Shown piece after piece: positions 7,012-14,865 of a DNA stretch of 52,816 bases. How positions within the stretch are numbered: the stretch's first letter is position 1; the number at the start of each line of letters is the position of its first letter. The notes under the pieces were generated by a model. It was given only the letters and a program-made list of their open reading frames with translations. It searched no databases and was not told where the DNA came from. A program made the position numbers and the translations under genes. Source of the stretch: Lachnospiraceae bacterium (GTDB lineage Bacteria; Bacillota; Clostridia; Lachnospirales; Lachnospiraceae). The stretch covers positions 1 to 52,816 of the forward strand of contig JAFZRZ010000047.1 in assembly GCA_017619635.1 (NCBI GenBank), given 5' to 3'.

Positions 7012-8832
7012 TTACTGTCCCATTATCTCCTTGATGTTTTCAATAAGAATTGTATTCTCTTCTTTTCTCTTGATTGCCAGCCTGATATACTGTTCTCCAT
7101 TCTTAACCTTGCTGGTAAGATCTTTTATAAGAATATTCTTACTGTATAATTGAGCACACAATTCTTTAACATCAATGCTGTTTGCTACCTTACACATGAT
7201 AAAGTTGGCTTCAGAAGGATATACAGTGATCCAATTGATCTTTTTAAGGCCTTCGATCATCTCAGTTCTGCTCTCCCTGAAACCTGCCAAAGCCTTAGCA
7301 TAATCTTTTTTATATTTTTCGTAGATCTGCATATAGAATTCGCCAAATGAATTTATGTTCCAGATGGCTACATCCTTCTTGATATTGCCTATAACTTCAC
7401 AATCACTGCTTGCCATAACCCCCAGTCTCAAACCTGGAACTCCGTACGACTTTGATATGCTCTTCACCACATACAGCCTGTTATATGAACCAAGGTCAGT
7501 CTCATTAATAAGTGTAACATCCCTCTGGCCGTTCTCATTGGCAAAGTCAACAAACGATTCATCCAATATAAATCCGATGTTTCTTTCTTTACACCAGTCA
7601 ATAAGCACTCTCAGATCAGAATACGGGATATAGTTTCCACTAGGATTATCTGGATTGATGATTATGAGCCAGTCAATCTTATTCTCTCCAAAGTATCCCA
7701 TGATATCATTCGCTGTATATGAGAAATCCTCATTGGAACTCTTGAATACAACCATCTCTCCCTGATATCTGTTTGGATATTCTTCAAATGTAGGTCTTAC
7801 TACACCTATACGTCCCCGAACCACGTTTTCCATCATGGACTTAATCAACTCAGCAGCACCGTTTCCTATCACTATATGTTCCTTATGAACACCAAAGTTT
7901 TTGGCGGCTAAAAGAGAGTTGACTCTCATTCCGGAAGGATACTGAACAAGAAGCTCTCTAAAATTCGATTTTATCTCGTTGACCATCTTTTCAGGCGGGA
8001 AGTACGGATTAACAAGATAACAGTAATCCATAAGTTTGGGATATCTCCAATATCCGCCATACCTGCTTGCGATAGCTTCATATGCCTTCTTATTATCATC
8101 AGGGAATAACGTGCATGCTATATCAAGGTCCTGTTCATCATCGATCTCATACCAAACCTCTCCATTAAGTCTCTTGACACGTATTCCTGTTCCCTCTAAC
8201 ATTGCTATGAGCTTTATTACAGATTCATAATACTCATTAACACCCATAGCCTTAAGATATGCTTCCAAGAATGGAATATATACGTTAGAAGAAAAATCCT
8301 TATCAAATTTATAAATATTTACAGTCTTAAAATACTTTTCCTTTTCTTCGAATCTCAGATATTTGCCCGGAACAAAATCTACGATCCTGTCCTCATCGTC
8401 GATAACTGTACAAGTTCCATCCATCCAACTCTCATAATGATCCACTAAAGCAAGAGTCTTTCTTTCATCATCCAGCAAGGCGTCTATTAGCGCTTCCTCA
8501 AAGATAAGATCTGACTCCAACAAAAGAGTATCTTCAGCAATAAGATAATCCTTGGCAAGAAGAAGTGAGTAAATGTTATTTGTAGTATCATATATGTCAT
8601 TCCTGACATAAACGATTGGCGTACTGATACCAAGCGAATCAATGTACTTTTCCAAATTCTCTCTTTGATATCCATCAACTATAACAATCTTAGACAAAGA
8701 TTTTTTGTCCAAGATACGAAGTGCACGCTCTGCCAAAGTGATACCGTTTACCTCAACCATACACTTTGTATTATTCCTGGTAAGCTCTTTTAATCTCTTA
8801 CCCATTCCTGCTGCCAGAATTACCGCTTGCAT
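7012..8832 (-). CDS. Nucleotidyltransferase-PLP aminotransferase fusion
   Basis: The ATG at 8832 has an ideal GGAGGG site and gives 606 residues; an earlier in-frame start at 8865 lacks one. Residues 1-235 form a sugar-phosphate/choline-phosphate-type nucleotidyltransferase: MQAVILAAGMGKRLKELT, then KCMVEVNGITLAERAL, LLLESDLIFE and WYEIDDEQDL. Residues 245-606 form a class I/II aminotransferase of the HisC/CobD type: NPDNPSGNY, FILDESFVDF and SISKSYGVPGLRLG, where the lysine near residue 460 would hold PLP. The pairing suggests making and activating an amino-alcohol or amino-sugar phosphate as an NDP (perhaps CDP) derivative. The YidC-CDP-glycerol transferase gene ends 13 bases upstream, so the two very likely act together in envelope polymer synthesis. 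Substrates are unknown. Confidence 0.85.
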   Translation of the reverse strand: MQAVILAAGMGKRLKELTRNNTKCMVEVNGITLAERALRILDKKSLSKIVIVDGYQRENLEKYIDSLGISTPIVYVRNDIYDTTNNIYSLLLAKDYLIAEDTLLLESDLIFEEALIDALLDDERKTLALVDHYESWMDGTCTVIDDEDRIVDFVPGKYLRFEEKEKYFKTVNIYKFDKDFSSNVYIPFLEAYLKAMGVNEYYESVIKLIAMLEGTGIRVKRLNGEVWYEIDDEQDLDIACTLFPDDNKKAYEAIASRYGGYWRYPKLMDYCYLVNPYFPPEKMVNEIKSNFRELLVQYPSGMRVNSLLAAKNFGVHKEHIVIGNGAAELIKSMMENVVRGRIGVVRPTFEEYPNRYQGEMVVFKSSNEDFSYTANDIMGYFGENKIDWLIIINPDNPSGNYIPYSDLRVLIDWCKERNIGFILDESFVDFANENGQRDVTLINETDLGSYNRLYVVKSISKSYGVPGLRLGVMASSDCEVIGNIKKDVAIWNINSFGEFYMQIYEKYKKDYAKALAGFRESRTEMIEGLKKINWITVYPSEANFIMCKVANSIDVKELCAQLYSKNILIKDLTSKVKNGEQYIRLAIKRKEENTILIENIKEIMGQ

Positions 8833-8845
8833 ATAACCCTCCAAT

Positions 8846-10726
8846 CTACTTTTTAGAGTATTCAATCAGTTTCTTTATTATGTATCTTCCGCCAACTTCT
8901 GCACTGTTTCCAACATTATACAGATACTGTTCTCTTATGTTCCTCATGGAATCTTTGCTGAATCCGCTCTCAGTCAACAACCTGTGAGCAGTCTCAGCTG
9001 CCTTGTCACAGTCTTTGGGATCGATCGATATACCTATCTTATTACGTATCTCTATATCAAAAGGAACAACATCTATCTCTTCATAGTCAGGATTCATCAC
9101 TTTCATAGGTGTATCCACAAATAATGTAGGTTTAAGTGTTGTAAATGAATACTCATAAGCTATTCCCGACCAGTCGGTGATCATGATATCTGCATTAAAT
9201 ACTGTTGAATTTGAAGAAAAATCAGTTTGAAGCGTAAAGTTTTCATATTCTGAATACCTTTGTCTCAATTCATTAAGCTTTTCTTCATTATGACGAACAT
9301 ACTGAGGATGAGGTCTTACTATAACATCATAATCTTCCTTTAATAATGATCCCAACAGATCATCGATACATGAATCCATAATGTTATCAGGCTGCCATGA
9401 GGGTCCGATCAGAACAACAGGCTTTGTATGTTCAGTGCCGTTATCGGCATTTTCATAATCCTTTATCATGTTGTCGATCAGGCAGTATCCATATTTTACG
9501 AGATTCTTTTCCTTAAGCTCATATACTTTTTCCTGAGCCCTTATCTCATTATATACAAGATCATTTGCAACAAATATGGTATCAAAATAATCAATGGCAT
9601 GCTTTCTTAAGACAAGATTCAGGCTATTGATACCATGATCCATATATACATATTCAATATCATTCTTTATCAACGATCTTTTTATCTGATATTTCTGAAG
9701 ATCAGGCATAGTCATAACGACCATATCTGCATCCATCTTCATCATGAGCACTATAAGTTTATTCTCACCTATATAGTATGTTCTGAAGTTATCTGAAGAT
9801 AAGGCAAATACTTCATCATTTATATCGCTGGTAATGTAATGTATAACTATATCGGTCTTTGAAAGAATGAATTCTATAACGTCTTTGAAATACTTATAAA
9901 ATCCATTCTTTTCAGAATAGAATACTATCTGCTTGTTTCCATATTTAAAGAATCTCTTATAATCCTGTTTCTCCCTTGCAAGTTCTTCTTTGCTGACCTG
10001 TTTCTTTGCAGACTTTTGATACTGTTCAACCTTGTCAAGTTCTGCCCTGCTCTCTTTTAACGCATCATAATCAATGTATTTTTTGGGGCTGATGCACGCG
10101 TTAAGTATAAAAAGCTGAACCACGGCCAAAAGATTACCTATCGTCCAGTAAAGTGCAACTCCAGCCGGAACAAAGAAACCAAGATACAGTGATAATCCTA
10201 CAGATATACCCATAGTGGTATACTTGTTAGCTTTGCTCTGTTCTGCCTGAAGCACGTTTGCCTTGTTCTGTATAAAGCACATAAACCACGCCGATACAGC
10301 AGCGATAAGAGGCACCAGTATGTATCTTCCCATTGCCTTAGCAGGTATGACACTCAGATCAAATCCAAAGAAAAGTGTATCATCAACACTGAATCTTTTT
10401 AGACCCTCAACCACGCCCATCAATACGATAAGCTGAACTATAACTGGCACAAGGTCAAGCATCGGATGATAGTTTTCCTTTTTATAAAGCTTATAGTTCT
10501 CCTCAGAGATAAGATCAGAACTTCCATAGAACTTTGCTTTTATACGGTTCATTTCCGGATACATCTTGACCATCTTTATAGAGTTGAACTGTACGAGTAC
10601 TGATATTGGGATCAATATGACCTTACTGAGTAACGTAAAAAAAACGATAGACCATCCATAATCCGGTATGATCTTATAACATCCCGCCAAAAGTGCGGCA
10701 AAGGCTTTTCCTATTGCTGTTATCAT
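8846..10726 (-). CDS. YidC/Oxa1-CDP-glycerol glycerophosphotransferase fusion
   Basis: Residues 1-225 resemble YidC/Oxa1 insertases: five hydrophobic segments, with GWSIVFFTLLSKVILIP, the polar loop with QFNSIKMVKMYPEM, and FFVPAGVALYWTIGNL near the end. After a charged linker (KKQVSKEELAREKQD), residues 260-626 match TagB/TagF-type CDP-glycerol glycerophosphotransferases: YVYMDHGINSLNL, VKYGYCLIDNMI, VLIGPSWQPDNI, VIVRPHPQYVRH and the MITDWSGIAYEYS motif near residue 535. Family enzymes build teichoic-acid-like polyol-phosphate chains at the inner membrane face. The insertase domain may act as anchor or exporter. The continuous frame shows a real fusion. AAGGA precedes the ATG. Confidence 0.88.
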   Translation of the reverse strand: MITAIGKAFAALLAGCYKIIPDYGWSIVFFTLLSKVILIPISVLVQFNSIKMVKMYPEMNRIKAKFYGSSDLISEENYKLYKKENYHPMLDLVPVIVQLIVLMGVVEGLKRFSVDDTLFFGFDLSVIPAKAMGRYILVPLIAAVSAWFMCFIQNKANVLQAEQSKANKYTTMGISVGLSLYLGFFVPAGVALYWTIGNLLAVVQLFILNACISPKKYIDYDALKESRAELDKVEQYQKSAKKQVSKEELAREKQDYKRFFKYGNKQIVFYSEKNGFYKYFKDVIEFILSKTDIVIHYITSDINDEVFALSSDNFRTYYIGENKLIVLMMKMDADMVVMTMPDLQKYQIKRSLIKNDIEYVYMDHGINSLNLVLRKHAIDYFDTIFVANDLVYNEIRAQEKVYELKEKNLVKYGYCLIDNMIKDYENADNGTEHTKPVVLIGPSWQPDNIMDSCIDDLLGSLLKEDYDVIVRPHPQYVRHNEEKLNELRQRYSEYENFTLQTDFSSNSTVFNADIMITDWSGIAYEYSFTTLKPTLFVDTPMKVMNPDYEEIDVVPFDIEIRNKIGISIDPKDCDKAAETAHRLLTESGFSKDSMRNIREQYLYNVGNSAEVGGRYIIKKLIEYSKK

Positions 10727-10795
10727 CTGATTATTTCCTTATACATATATTTTTACACTCACAAATTGATATTCTACCATATCAGGCGCATTTAC

Positions 10796-11233
10796 TCAAT
10801 ATTTGCCGGGATAATCCGTCCCTGTGTCCTGTCCGTACTGTCTTAAAAATCCCTCAGAATCCTTCTCCATCTTAAGCATTGTGTCAAATGCCATTAAAAA
10901 CATCTTGTCAGGATTACTCTGCATGTCATAAAGGCCTCTGTCCAGATCAGATTTAAAATGATCCATCTGCCAGATCATGATATCCACAACAGTCATGCCG
11001 CCAACACTGTACTCTCCAAGAAAAGTGCGATTATCCATATAGTAGAGATATTCTTTCATTATCTGATCAGAAGCATTAAGCCTCTCTATAAGATCATCCG
11101 CAAAGGCCGTATCTTTTCCGGCATTTTTTGCGATCATATATGTCCATTCTCTTAAATCATTTTCTCTTTTTTGCATTTCCATCATCCATCCCTTAGTATT
11201 TATGAGCTGATTTAACGCATGTTCAAAACACAT
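10796..11233 (-). CDS. Hypothetical helical protein, about 145 residues
   Basis: No family is recognised. The sequence is largely alpha-helical and charged, with NLREW-like N-terminal helices, a YYMDNRTFLGEYSVGG turn and MTVVDIMIWQMDHFKSDLDRG. No signal peptide or membrane segment is present. Two starts are possible: the ATG at 11233, or an internal ATG pair (MMEMQKREND) preceded by AAGGGATGG, which would shorten it to about 129 residues. It lies between ribF and the YidC fusion on the same strand, 69 bases upstream of the latter; no functional link can be inferred from sequence. Confidence 0.6.
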   Translation of the reverse strand: MCFEHALNQLINTKGWMMEMQKRENDLREWTYMIAKNAGKDTAFADDLIERLNASDQIMKEYLYYMDNRTFLGEYSVGGMTVVDIMIWQMDHFKSDLDRGLYDMQSNPDKMFLMAFDTMLKMEKDSEGFLRQYGQDTGTDYPGKY

Positions 11234-11281
11234 CAAACTTATTTTATCATATTTATATATGCAGCATCTCAGTATTTGAAC

Positions 11282-11310
11282 AAAAAAGAAGTGACTTATG
11301 CCACTTCTTT
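11282..11310 (-). terminator. Intrinsic terminator after ribF
   Basis: On the minus strand AAGAAGTG pairs with CACTTCTT around GCATAAGT, followed by a TTTTTTG run, immediately after the ribF stop codon. Confidence 0.85.
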
Positions 11311-12221
11311 TACCGGTTTCTTACCGTCTCGATATCATTCTTTATCTGTTCTTTTAATTCATCGAGTGAATCAAACTTCCTTTCAGGCCTTACCATTCGT
11401 ATGAGATTGACTGTTATCACCTTGTCATAGAGTTCCTCATCAAAGTCAAAGATAAATGTTTCAACAACAGGCTTTTTCTCATCAGTCACCGTGGGTTTGA
11501 CACCGACATTTGTGATGCCTTTGTAATGGCCTCCGTTATATGATATCAAAGCCTCATAAACCCCGTATGGCGGAAGGAGTTTATCTGCTTCTGGAACAAT
11601 GTTGACGGTAGGCATGCCTAGTGTTCTTCCTATCTGTCTTCCGTGGCTTACAACTCCTGTCACACTGTAATATGCCCCGATATATCTTGCAGCATCCTCC
11701 ATCCTTCCCTCTTCTATCACTGATCTTATAAGGGAAGAGCTTATCTCAACACCGTCTTCCTTTACTTTTTCGAATACCTTTACATCAAATCCTCTTCTTG
11801 AACCATATACCTGTAAAAGCGCGGTGTTTCCTTTTCCCTCACCTCCAAAAGTGAAATCACTTCCGCAGACAACGCATTTGACATGAAGTCTTCCTATTAA
11901 TATATCCTCTATGAAATCCTCTGGACTTATGCCTGCACTTTCTTTTGTGAGAGGATATTCTATCAGAACATCCACTCCGAGTCTTTCAAATATATGCCGC
12001 TTTTCATATCGTGTTGTGACACCTTTGTATTCCTGCTTTGAAAAGAATGCGACAGGGCTTGGATCAAATGTGAAAATGACGATCTTATATCCGTCTTTCC
12101 TGTAATCCTCCAGGTAGCTTAAAAGATGCTGATGGCCTCTGTGGATACCGTCAAACTTTCCTATAGCGACACAGCATCCTTCTTCTATATTAAATTCTGT
12201 TGTTTTCTCTATTATTATCAT
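11310..12221 (-). CDS. ribF: Bifunctional riboflavin kinase/FAD synthetase
   Basis: RibF phosphorylates riboflavin to FMN and adenylates FMN to FAD. The N-terminal half is the nucleotidyltransferase domain, with GKFDGIHRGHQHLL (HxGH-type motif) and VVCGSDFTFGGEGKGN and ISSSLIRSVIEEGRM (the SSxxIR motif). The C-terminal half is the flavokinase domain: GRTLGMPTVNI, GVYEALI, TNVGVKPTV and VETFIFDFDEELYD. The ATG at 12221 (MIIIEKTTEF, 303 residues) fits the family length, with GCGGGA upstream; the longer frame to 12281 overlaps the divergent promoter region. It is divergent from the riboswitch-controlled antiporter and ends at its own terminator. Confidence 0.95.
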   Translation of the reverse strand: MIIIEKTTEFNIEEGCCVAIGKFDGIHRGHQHLLSYLEDYRKDGYKIVIFTFDPSPVAFFSKQEYKGVTTRYEKRHIFERLGVDVLIEYPLTKESAGISPEDFIEDILIGRLHVKCVVCGSDFTFGGEGKGNTALLQVYGSRRGFDVKVFEKVKEDGVEISSSLIRSVIEEGRMEDAARYIGAYYSVTGVVSHGRQIGRTLGMPTVNIVPEADKLLPPYGVYEALISYNGGHYKGITNVGVKPTVTDEKKPVVETFIFDFDEELYDKVITVNLIRMVRPERKFDSLDELKEQIKNDIETVRNR

Positions 12222-12252
12222 AGTAAATCCCGCTAAGACCAACCGAAGATAT

Positions 12253-12281
12253 TTGACATCCCGTCCTCTTTCTGCTACCAT
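12253..12281 (+). promoter_or_regulatory. Sigma-A-type promoter for the riboswitch-antiporter transcript
   Basis: A perfect TTGACA (12253-12258) is followed after 17 bases by TACCAT (12276-12281). The predicted start, near 12288, coincides with the 5' end of the riboswitch P1 stem, as expected if the whole aptamer is transcribed. Confidence 0.65.
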
Positions 12282-12285
12282 ATGG

Positions 12286-12377
12286 CTGTGTGTGATGAGG
12301 GAGTAGCTAGCGGACTTTCCCGGAATAAGTCAACAATCTCGACAGTATATGTCTGGCTTATTTTAAAATGTGAGACT
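12286..12377 (+). promoter_or_regulatory. yybP-ykoY (Mn2+) riboswitch aptamer
   Basis: The two conserved loop sequences of this class are present in order: GGGAGTAGC (about 12299-12307) and AAGTCAACA (12327-12335). The stem AATAAGTCA pairs with TGGCTTATT, enclosing a GACAGTATATGTC hairpin. The outer P1 stem forms from CTGT and ATGAG (12286-12299) with CTCAT and ACAG (12377 and after). Members of this class sense Mn2+ and commonly control exporters. The aptamer lies directly in front of the cation antiporter gene and is followed by a terminator that shares bases with P1. Confidence 0.88.
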
Positions 12378-12413
12378 CATGTACAGTTTTACTGTATATG
12401 TGTCTATTTTTTT
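12378..12413 (+). terminator. Regulatory terminator of the Mn2+ riboswitch
   Basis: CATGTACAGT pairs across its full 10 bases with ACTGTATATG around TTT, followed by a T-rich run ending TTTTTTT. Its 5' arm overlaps the 3' strand of aptamer stem P1, so ligand-stabilised P1 would block termination. That is an ON switch: more metal, more antiporter. Confidence 0.8.
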
Positions 12414-12490
12414 ACAACAAAACAAATATCAATTTAACATTCCCGCATGTCAGATCATTGCTGGCATGACTGGAGATTTGGAGGAATCAC

Positions 12491-13486
12491 ATGATACCTG
12501 TACTCTTATTTATTGTAGGTCTTATTCTTCTCATAAAAGGAGGCGACTGGTTCGTTGACGGTGCAGTCGGTATAGCGCACAAGTTCAACATGCCCGAGAT
12601 CCTGATCGGAGCCACCGTTGTAGCCATCGGTACCACCCTTCCCGAAGTCATGGTCTCAGCAGGAGGTGCACTCAAAGGACTAGGTTCTGTGGCATACGGT
12701 AACGCACTCGGTTCGATCATCTGTAACACAGCCCTTATATCAGCGATCACCATAGCCGTTAAGCCTTCAGATGTTGATAAAAAGAGTATGAAGACTCCGG
12801 TCATCTTCTTTTCCCTGGCTCTTATCATATACCTGTTTGTTTCATACTTCACAGGAACATTTTCAAGGATAAGCGGTATAGCTCTTTTGCTTATCTTCAT
12901 TATATATATGTTTATTTCAGTCAGACAGGCTCTGTCCGTTAAGGATGACGCTTCAGCAAAGAAAGTATCATCAGATGAAGGATCAGATAAAACAGATGAT
13001 GATAAAAAGGAAACCTCGACCGTAAAGTTTGTGATCCTACTTGTTATAGGAGCTGCTCTTATCGCTGTCGGCGCAAGACTTCTTGTTGATAACGGTACTA
13101 TAATAGCAACTCAGCTTGGTGTTCCAAGCACTGTTATTGCTCTCACATTCATAGCTCTCGGAACTTCCCTTCCCGAGCTCGTGACCGCCATAACATCTCT
13201 TGCAAAAGGTTCAGGGTCGCTTTCACTCGGAAATATAATCGGTGCAAACCTTTTTAACCTGGTACTCGTAAGCGGTCTTTCGATCACGCTCGCACCCTTT
13301 GATGTGCCCTGCGACAAGCTGATCGCCGGGATCAATTCATCACTTATCATAGATATCCCCGTAATGCTCCTTGTATCAGCGATCATGATAGTACCTGCTC
13401 TTATACGCGGTAAGATGTCACGTATACAGGGAATTCTTATGTTAGCCATCTATGCTGCATTCTGTACTTTGCAGTTTGTTCTTTAA
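12491..13486 (+). CDS. CaCA-family Na+/Ca2+ (or Mn2+) antiporter
   Basis: This 331-residue membrane protein has the inverted two-half structure of the YrbG/CaxA branch of the cation/Ca2+ exchanger family. The two alpha repeats are visible as GATVVAIGTTLPEVMVSAGG near residue 35 and LTFIALGTSLPELVTA near residue 220, each with the acidic residue that binds the cation, plus GNALGSIICN and GNIIGANLFN. About ten membrane segments are predicted, with a charged cytoplasmic loop (residues 148-178). GGAGGAATCAC precedes the ATG. Calcium or sodium exchange is the family activity; the Mn2+ riboswitch in front suggests that manganese efflux is the physiological task here. Confidence 0.9.
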   Translation: MIPVLLFIVGLILLIKGGDWFVDGAVGIAHKFNMPEILIGATVVAIGTTLPEVMVSAGGALKGLGSVAYGNALGSIICNTALISAITIAVKPSDVDKKSMKTPVIFFSLALIIYLFVSYFTGTFSRISGIALLLIFIIYMFISVRQALSVKDDASAKKVSSDEGSDKTDDDKKETSTVKFVILLVIGAALIAVGARLLVDNGTIIATQLGVPSTVIALTFIALGTSLPELVTAITSLAKGSGSLSLGNIIGANLFNLVLVSGLSITLAPFDVPCDKLIAGINSSLIIDIPVMLLVSAIMIVPALIRGKMSRIQGILMLAIYAAFCTLQFVL

Positions 13487-14781
13487 AACAGTTTATTCAT
13501 CAGGTCTTCAAATGTGATATCAGCATCATCAGATACTGGGATCTCGAGATCTTTAAAAGACCTGTATACAGGCATACGCTCTTCATAGAGTTTCATGACC
13601 CCTCCGTTTTGCGACAGGGGTCTTTTTTCTGTCGCCAGAGTCTTTGGATCTTTGTTTAAAAATACGATATAGCCGTTACTCTTTAGCGCAACGCGGTTTT
13701 CCTCTCTTAATACAGCGCCGCCTCCGGTGGCTATGACAATACCGCTTTCCTTTGAAACCTCTTTAACGACCTCACTTTCCATGTCTCGGAATTTGGCTTC
13801 TCCATTTATTGTTATACAGTCTCCGGGAGTGATACCGAATTTTACGGTGAACCTCTCATCCGTATCAACAAACTTACATCCAAGCTTTTGAGAGAGCATC
13901 TTTCCTATAGTGCTCTTTCCGCTTCCTGGCATACCAGTAAGGACGATGTTCTGTTTCTGTTTATATATCCTGTCCGTTATACTGTCGATCTTTTCACAGA
14001 TATCCTCATCAGGCTCGTCTTTTACATTAAGACTCACGTTTTTATTCTCTTTCCATATCTCCTCAGAATACCATCCCTGTGCAACGAGCATCACAAGACC
14101 GTTCTTTGCCGGTATTCCTCTTTTTAATGCCTCTTTTACAAGTCTTGTATTGAGCGGATTGTAGATCACATCCAAAACCGCTTCAAGATTTGAAAAAATA
14201 TCAAGGTCCACAGGTATATCATCATTGTTCGGGAACATTCCGACAGGAGTCGTGTTAACGAGTATCTGTGCATCTGACCATGTTTTGTGATCATCATATG
14301 TTGAATGGATCACATCTGATTGTGTATCATCATCGATGCTTTTCCTTGATACTATGACAACTTTTGAAGCACCGCGTTTTAATGCGACATATGTTGCTGT
14401 CTTAGATGTGCCTCCGCTTCCAAGGATTACCACCTTTTTATCTTTCCAGATATTTAAATTGTTATATACTGCTCCAACCTGTCTTGAAAGATATGCAAAT
14501 CCCAGACAGTCGGTGTTGTATCCGTATATTTTTCCGTCCTTTTTATACAGTGTATTGACACATCCTATCTCTGAAGATATCTCATCCGGGATGCAGTATC
14601 TCATTGCGACTTCTTTATACGGTATCGTCACATTTATACCGTCAAAGTCTGCTTTAGAAAGGTACTCATCCACCTTGTCCTTTGAAACGGGAATGAGCTC
14701 ATAATCCTCATTTCCCATCTCCCCATGTAATATCTTTGAAAAACTGTGTCCGAGTTTCTCCCCCAAAAGTCCGTAACTCAT
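13483..14781 (-). CDS. aroE/aroK: Shikimate dehydrogenase-shikimate kinase fusion
   Basis: Residues 1-265 are AroE: YGLLGEKLGHSFSKILHG (shikimate site), DGINVTIPYK, NTDCLGF and the NADP loop VILGSGGTSKTA. Residues 275-432 are AroK: Walker A GMPGSGKST near 282, FVDTDERF, the FRDMESEV region, VIATGGGAVLR and the lid RPL near 390. The two enzymes catalyse consecutive steps of the shikimate pathway, from dehydroshikimate to shikimate 3-phosphate. The C-terminus overlaps the antiporter stop codon tail to tail, and the kinase lid codons contain the antisense terminator of that gene. Both domains look intact, with all key motifs present. Confidence 0.93.
   Translation of the reverse strand: MSYGLLGEKLGHSFSKILHGEMGNEDYELIPVSKDKVDEYLSKADFDGINVTIPYKEVAMRYCIPDEISSEIGCVNTLYKKDGKIYGYNTDCLGFAYLSRQVGAVYNNLNIWKDKKVVILGSGGTSKTATYVALKRGASKVVIVSRKSIDDDTQSDVIHSTYDDHKTWSDAQILVNTTPVGMFPNNDDIPVDLDIFSNLEAVLDVIYNPLNTRLVKEALKRGIPAKNGLVMLVAQGWYSEEIWKENKNVSLNVKDEPDEDICEKIDSITDRIYKQKQNIVLTGMPGSGKSTIGKMLSQKLGCKFVDTDERFTVKFGITPGDCITINGEAKFRDMESEVVKEVSKESGIVIATGGGAVLREENRVALKSNGYIVFLNKDPKTLATEKRPLSQNGGVMKLYEERMPVYRSFKDLEIPVSDDADITFEDLMNKLF
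13597..13628 (+). terminator. Antiporter terminator embedded antisense in aroK
   Basis: On the plus strand GACCCCT pairs with AGGGGTC around a 12-base loop, directly followed by TTTTTT. It lies 111 bases after the antiporter stop, inside the oppositely oriented kinase coding region, where the same bases encode K-R-P-L and G-G-V. Confidence 0.8.
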
Positions 14782-14811
14782 GTATTGCTCCTAAATCTTT
14801 CTTAACTCTCT

Positions 14812-14840
14812 AAAAAAGACCCCGCAAGCGAGGTCTTTTT
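14812..14840 (-). terminator. Intrinsic terminator after pilT
   Basis: On the minus strand AAAAAGACCTCGC pairs with GCGGGGTCTTTTTT around a short TT loop. It lies 26 bases after the pilT stop and upstream of the aroE/aroK start, separating the two transcripts; the T/A runs on both sides could make it bidirectional. Confidence 0.85.
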
Positions 14841-14865
14841 AACCAAATCATATTTGTAAATCTTA

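Noticed and set aside
7012..8832. Phosphonate pathway (PntC-type cytidylyltransferase with aminotransferase)
   Set aside because: No PEP mutase or phosphonopyruvate decarboxylase gene is in the window, and the aminotransferase part is HisC/CobD-like rather than the class V type.
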